Source of the DNA: Metabacillus mangrovi
GTDB taxonomy: Bacteria; Bacillota; Bacilli; Bacillales; Bacillaceae
Assembly: GCF_009711125.1 (NCBI RefSeq)
Contig: NZ_WMIB01000008.1
Coordinates: forward strand, 1 to 64,000
Reading direction: 5' to 3'
Length of the DNA: 64,000 nt
Part shown: in pieces, positions 61,291-64,000 of the stretch
Numbering within the stretch: position 1 is the stretch's first letter
Layout: every line of letters begins with the position of its first letter
Notes under the pieces: generated by a model
The model's input: the letters and a program-made list of their open reading frames with translations, nothing else
What the model was told of the DNA's origin: nothing
Database searches by the model: none
Program-made: the position numbers and the translations under genes

Positions 61291-62673
61291 ATGGCCCAGA
61301 CCCAAACGGATTTGCCGGAAGGCAGCAAGCCAGCCAAAGAGCTGAGTTTATTTATGCTCACATGGCCTATTTTTCTGGAAGTTTTTTTATTTATGCTTAT
61401 GGGAATTGCAGATACCTTCATGCTTAGTGCGATATCAGATAACGCGGTATCGGGCGTAGGGGCTGCCAATCAATTTTTACATATTGCCATCCTGGTTCTT
61501 GAAGTAATTGGAAACGGAGCTTCCATCGTTGTCGCTCAATATATTGGATCTAAACGGTTCCATGAGGCAGCGCGAATTTCGGCGCTGGCTGTCGTGCTGA
61601 ACCTCGGTGCCGGCCTGCTGATCAGCGCATGCTTCCTGCTGTTCAGTGATTCGATGCTTCAAACGCTCAACCTGCAAGGGGAAGTATTGGCCAATGCACA
61701 ATCATACCTGCATATTGTAGGCGGGGCGATCTTCCTGCAGGCCATCATCAACTCGCTCGCAGCGATTATCCGGGTGCACGGTTTCACAAAAGAAGCGATG
61801 TTCGTCTCTCTTGGCATGAACATCATCCACATCGCCTTGAACTATCTGCTGATTTTTGGCCATTTCGGTTTCCCGGAGCTTGGAGTAGAAGGGGCTGCTG
61901 TATCATCCGTTGTGAGCCGTGTTGCTGCGATTATCGTATTTTTCTGGCTTCTGTACCGGATTATGGAGGTACGGATCCGCTTGAAAGACTACTTGACGTT
62001 CTCTGCAGAGTTTGCCGGGAAAATTTTAAAGGTGGGAATTCCGTCAGCCTTTGAGCAGGTGATGTATCAGGCGTGCCAGATTGTATTCCTGTACTATGCA
62101 ACCTTTCTCGGAGCCTCGTCCCTCGCTGCCAGACAATACGCTTCAAACCTGTCCATGTTTATCTTCCTGTTTGCGATAGCGGTTGGAATGGGAACAGCCA
62201 TTATGGTAGGAAGGTATGTTGGAGGAGGGCAGAAGGACACCGCCTATGGGCAGGTCTGGCGCAGTGCCGCCTGGGCCCTTGCGGTGACCGTCGGGATGGT
62301 CGGAGTGATTATCGTCCTGCGGTATCCGCTCATGAGCATGTTCACGGACAATCAAGAAATCATCGAGCTCGGAGCGAATGTCCTGTTGCTCAGCATCGTC
62401 CTTGAAACAGGAAGAACCATCAACATTGTGCTGATCAATTCACTTCGTGCGGCAGGTGACGCCCAGTTCCCGGTCTGGATGGGGATGATTTCAATGGTCG
62501 GCATGAGTGTCCCGCTCGGATACCTTCTCGTATTCCAGCTCGATCTCGGCCTAGCGGGCATCTGGCTCGCAATCGCAGCCGACGAATGGACACGTGCCAT
62601 CATCATGTACTTCCGGTGGAAAAGCCGGAAATGGGAAAAATTCGCGCTTGTTAAGCAGAGTGGCGCGGCATAA
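61291..62673 (+). CDS. MATE-family multidrug exporter
   Basis: 460 residues, twelve helices. MATE patterns: WPIFLEVFLFMLMGIADTFM near residue 30, SGVGAANQFLHI, AAIIRVHGFTKEAMFVSLGM, then the second half PSAFEQVMYQACQIVFLYYA and ALNYLLIFGHFGFPELGVEG. AGAAGGTGA precedes the ATG. It exports cationic compounds driven by Na+ or H+; substrate unknown. Confidence 0.92.
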   Translation: MAQTQTDLPEGSKPAKELSLFMLTWPIFLEVFLFMLMGIADTFMLSAISDNAVSGVGAANQFLHIAILVLEVIGNGASIVVAQYIGSKRFHEAARISALAVVLNLGAGLLISACFLLFSDSMLQTLNLQGEVLANAQSYLHIVGGAIFLQAIINSLAAIIRVHGFTKEAMFVSLGMNIIHIALNYLLIFGHFGFPELGVEGAAVSSVVSRVAAIIVFFWLLYRIMEVRIRLKDYLTFSAEFAGKILKVGIPSAFEQVMYQACQIVFLYYATFLGASSLAARQYASNLSMFIFLFAIAVGMGTAIMVGRYVGGGQKDTAYGQVWRSAAWALAVTVGMVGVIIVLRYPLMSMFTDNQEIIELGANVLLLSIVLETGRTINIVLINSLRAAGDAQFPVWMGMISMVGMSVPLGYLLVFQLDLGLAGIWLAIAADEWTRAIIMYFRWKSRKWEKFALVKQSGAA

Positions 62674-62683
62674 AGGATCACGC

Positions 62684-62708
62684 GAGCGGACATTGTCCGC
62701 TCTTTTTT
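62684..62708 (+). terminator. MATE gene terminator
   Basis: GAGCGGACA and TGTCCGCTC pair over one base, then six Ts. Confidence 0.93.
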
Positions 62709-62744
62709 AGTGAGAGAGTCTCCAGCCTGCTCAGGCCGGTGAAT

Positions 62745-62923
62745 CCGGTCTCAGAGGACGCTATCTCAGCTGAGACGCCTGAATTCCGCCTCGATCGGTC
62801 TGAGAAGCCGTTATTTATGCAGTAAGTGCTGAAATTAAGGCTTCGAGCCATAAATAACGGCCGCTGGGACCGAAAGATTGTGGAAACAGGAATTTAAGAT
62901 AAAATAGCGGCTCTGGAGACCGG
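62745..62923. repeat. Nested inverted array of four related words
   Basis: Two forward words (CCGGTCTCAGAGGACGCTAT at 62745; CGGTCTGAGAAGCCGTTATT at 62796) are mirrored by two reverse words (ATAAATAACGGCCGCTGGGA at 62851; ATAAAATAGCGGCTCTGGAG at 62899). The order F1-F2-R2-R1 permits a long cruciform or RNA stem. No gene; it lies between a MATE gene and a LacI-type regulator gene. Confidence 0.7.
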
Positions 62924-63131
62924 TTCTGGTGTTATTAAGCGGGGAAAATCTCTTTTCACCGGCAAAATGAACGGAACGGAAGTCCTGGAAGGCATCATAA
63001 TAAAAGATTAAGTCGAAATAAACGAGAAATCCGCTTGCAGACCGAATCCGCTGATTGAACCATGCCGTCCAGTCATTCAAATTCCTCTGCTCATCTTGTA
63101 TTCTCGCCATTTTTCGTATAGAATTTAAGAA

Positions 63132-63145
63132 TGAAAACGATTTCA
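63132..63145. promoter_or_regulatory. cre-like operator
   Basis: TGAAAACGATTTCA fits the catabolite-responsive consensus TGWAANCGNTNWCA; an overlapping second half, CGAATCGATTTCA, follows. It may bind CcpA or the LacI-family protein encoded next. Confidence 0.65.
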
Positions 63146-63190
63146 CGAATCGATTTCACATCAAGGGGGAATTGATAAGGGGGAACTCGA

Positions 63191-64000
63191 TTGGCAACAA
63201 TTAAAGATGTTGCAAATCTTGCGGGGTTGTCACGGTCTACTGTTTCGAGAGTAATGAATAAGTATCCTTATGTGTCAGAGGAGAAAAAGAGATTGGTAGA
63301 AGAGGCGATGAAAAGCCTGAACTACTATCCGAATTCATCTGCACAGACATTAAGAAGCCAAAAGACGGATACGATTGCTGTATTTATCCCGATGCTGACC
63401 AATCCTTTTTTTTCGCATTTGCTGGAAGGAATCGATACCGTTGCGACGGAAAAGGGGATCCGGCTGCTTGTATGCCAGACGAAATACGAGGCAGCGATCG
63501 AGAAAGAGTTTTTTAATCTATTAAAATCCAAGCAGGTGGACGGCATTATCTTAACGTCCCTTGAAAATGACTGGGCTTCCGTCCGGGAATTTGCGGAGCA
63601 CGGACCGATCGTGATGTGCAATGAGTATGATGCATCTTCCGGGATGCCAAATGTGTGCCTGGACCAGGTTTATGGCGGATACATAGGGACGAGGCATTTG
63701 ATTGAAAAGGGGCACAGAAAAATTGCGTTTTGCCAGGGCAGGTTTAAGAGTCTTGTATCCAAAGCGAGAGAGTCGGGCTACAAGCTGGCATTAGAAGAGT
63801 TCGGCCTGGCTGCAAAAGAAGAGTATGCGTTCCGGATTGCTGCGGACTACCAGGATGGAAAAGAAGTGCTGAAGCAGATGCGTGCATTGTCTGACCCTCC
63901 TACAGCCATTTTTACAGGCAGTGACCAGGTGGCAGCGGGACTCGTATATGAAGCGAGAAATCTTGGGTTGAAAGTGCCGGAGGAGATCGCTGTCATTGGC
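63191..64000 (+). CDS. LacI-family regulator (3' end outside window)
   Basis: TTG start behind AAGGGGGAA; 270 residues visible. Helix-turn-helix TIKDVANLAGLSRSTVSRVM with hinge helix NSSAQTLRSQKT, then the periplasmic-binding-like domain (IAVFIPMLTNPFFSHLLEGI; VDGIILTSLE; GHRKIAFCQGRF; IFTGSDQVAAGLVYEA). Truncated by the window end. The cre-like site just upstream suggests autoregulation or CcpA control; the regulated sugar genes are probably downstream. Confidence 0.93.
   Translation, partial: MATIKDVANLAGLSRSTVSRVMNKYPYVSEEKKRLVEEAMKSLNYYPNSSAQTLRSQKTDTIAVFIPMLTNPFFSHLLEGIDTVATEKGIRLLVCQTKYEAAIEKEFFNLLKSKQVDGIILTSLENDWASVREFAEHGPIVMCNEYDASSGMPNVCLDQVYGGYIGTRHLIEKGHRKIAFCQGRFKSLVSKARESGYKLALEEFGLAAKEEYAFRIAADYQDGKEVLKQMRALSDPPTAIFTGSDQVAAGLVYEARNLGLKVPEEIAVIG

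Noticed and set aside
62835-63146. Minus-strand frame of 103 codons
   Set aside because: It crosses the inverted array and the promoter region of the LacI-type gene, lacks a ribosome binding site and has no recognisable content.

Overview
The window looks like a Bacillaceae (Bacillus-type Firmicute) chromosome. The block flaG-fliD-fliS-fliT, hpf, secA, prfB (with its +1 frameshift), YitT-family gene, cytochrome c551, ftsE-ftsX, M23 hydrolase, ctpB, swrA, minJ keeps the gene content and order I know from Bacillus subtilis. Spore genes (cwlJ, a collagen-like exosporium-type protein), frequent TTG/GTG starts and strong AGGAGG ribosome binding sites agree. The species cannot be named from sequence alone.

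Layout: (1) 1-5.5 kb is a polymorphic-toxin cassette array: the 3' end of a toxin with its immunity gene, a scrambled stretch of toxin and immunity remnants (some inverted), a second pretoxin-HNH cassette that has lost its N-terminal secretion domain with a SUKH immunity gene, and a decayed third copy. (2) 5.7-10.4 kb: cstA, a GC-rich foreign-looking acyltransferase flanked by direct repeats of about 100 bp, the germination hydrolase cwlJ, and two small minus-strand genes. (3) 10.6-15.5 kb: a tight four-gene operon (AtuA-like, DUF4387, two ADP-ribosylglycohydrolase-family enzymes, the second with an extra C-terminal beta domain). (4) 15.5-23.5 kb: a 16-unit, 21-bp repeat array, four paralogous DUF5381-type membrane proteins and a six-gene minus-strand LXG (type VII secretion) effector module; a copy of the end of region 3 and its array recurs at 21.1 kb.

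(5) 23.5-27.3 kb: flagellar cap and chaperone genes behind a sigma-D-like promoter, then an array of sigma-D -10-like words at an exact 20-bp period and a small Cys-rich protein. (6) 27.5-34.8 kb: hpf, an IsdG/HmoA-like gene, a minus-strand three-gene signalling operon (LytTR regulator, HD-GYP protein with a B12-domain-like C-terminus, sensor kinase) and arcA. (7) 35.2-50.8 kb: the secA to minJ core with small membrane-protein genes and MITE/REP-like repeats. (8) 50.9-55.5 kb: flavodoxin-like reductase, TetR regulator with two operators facing a DUF5367-type membrane protein, the collagen-like protein and a STM3941-type membrane protein. (9) 55.6-59.3 kb: DUF3870, DUF819 transporter, L-Ala-D/L-Glu epimerase and NlpC/P60 endopeptidase, a murein-peptide recycling set. 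(10) 59.4-64 kb: a secreted choice-of-anchor-I protein behind a possible Pho box, a MATE exporter, a nested inverted-repeat array and the start of a LacI-family regulator.

The most interesting material is the recombining toxin array, the LXG module with an unfamiliar glycine-rich tip, the AtuA/DUF4387/ADP-ribosylglycohydrolase operon, the HD-GYP/B12-like signalling set, and the helically phased intergenic arrays.
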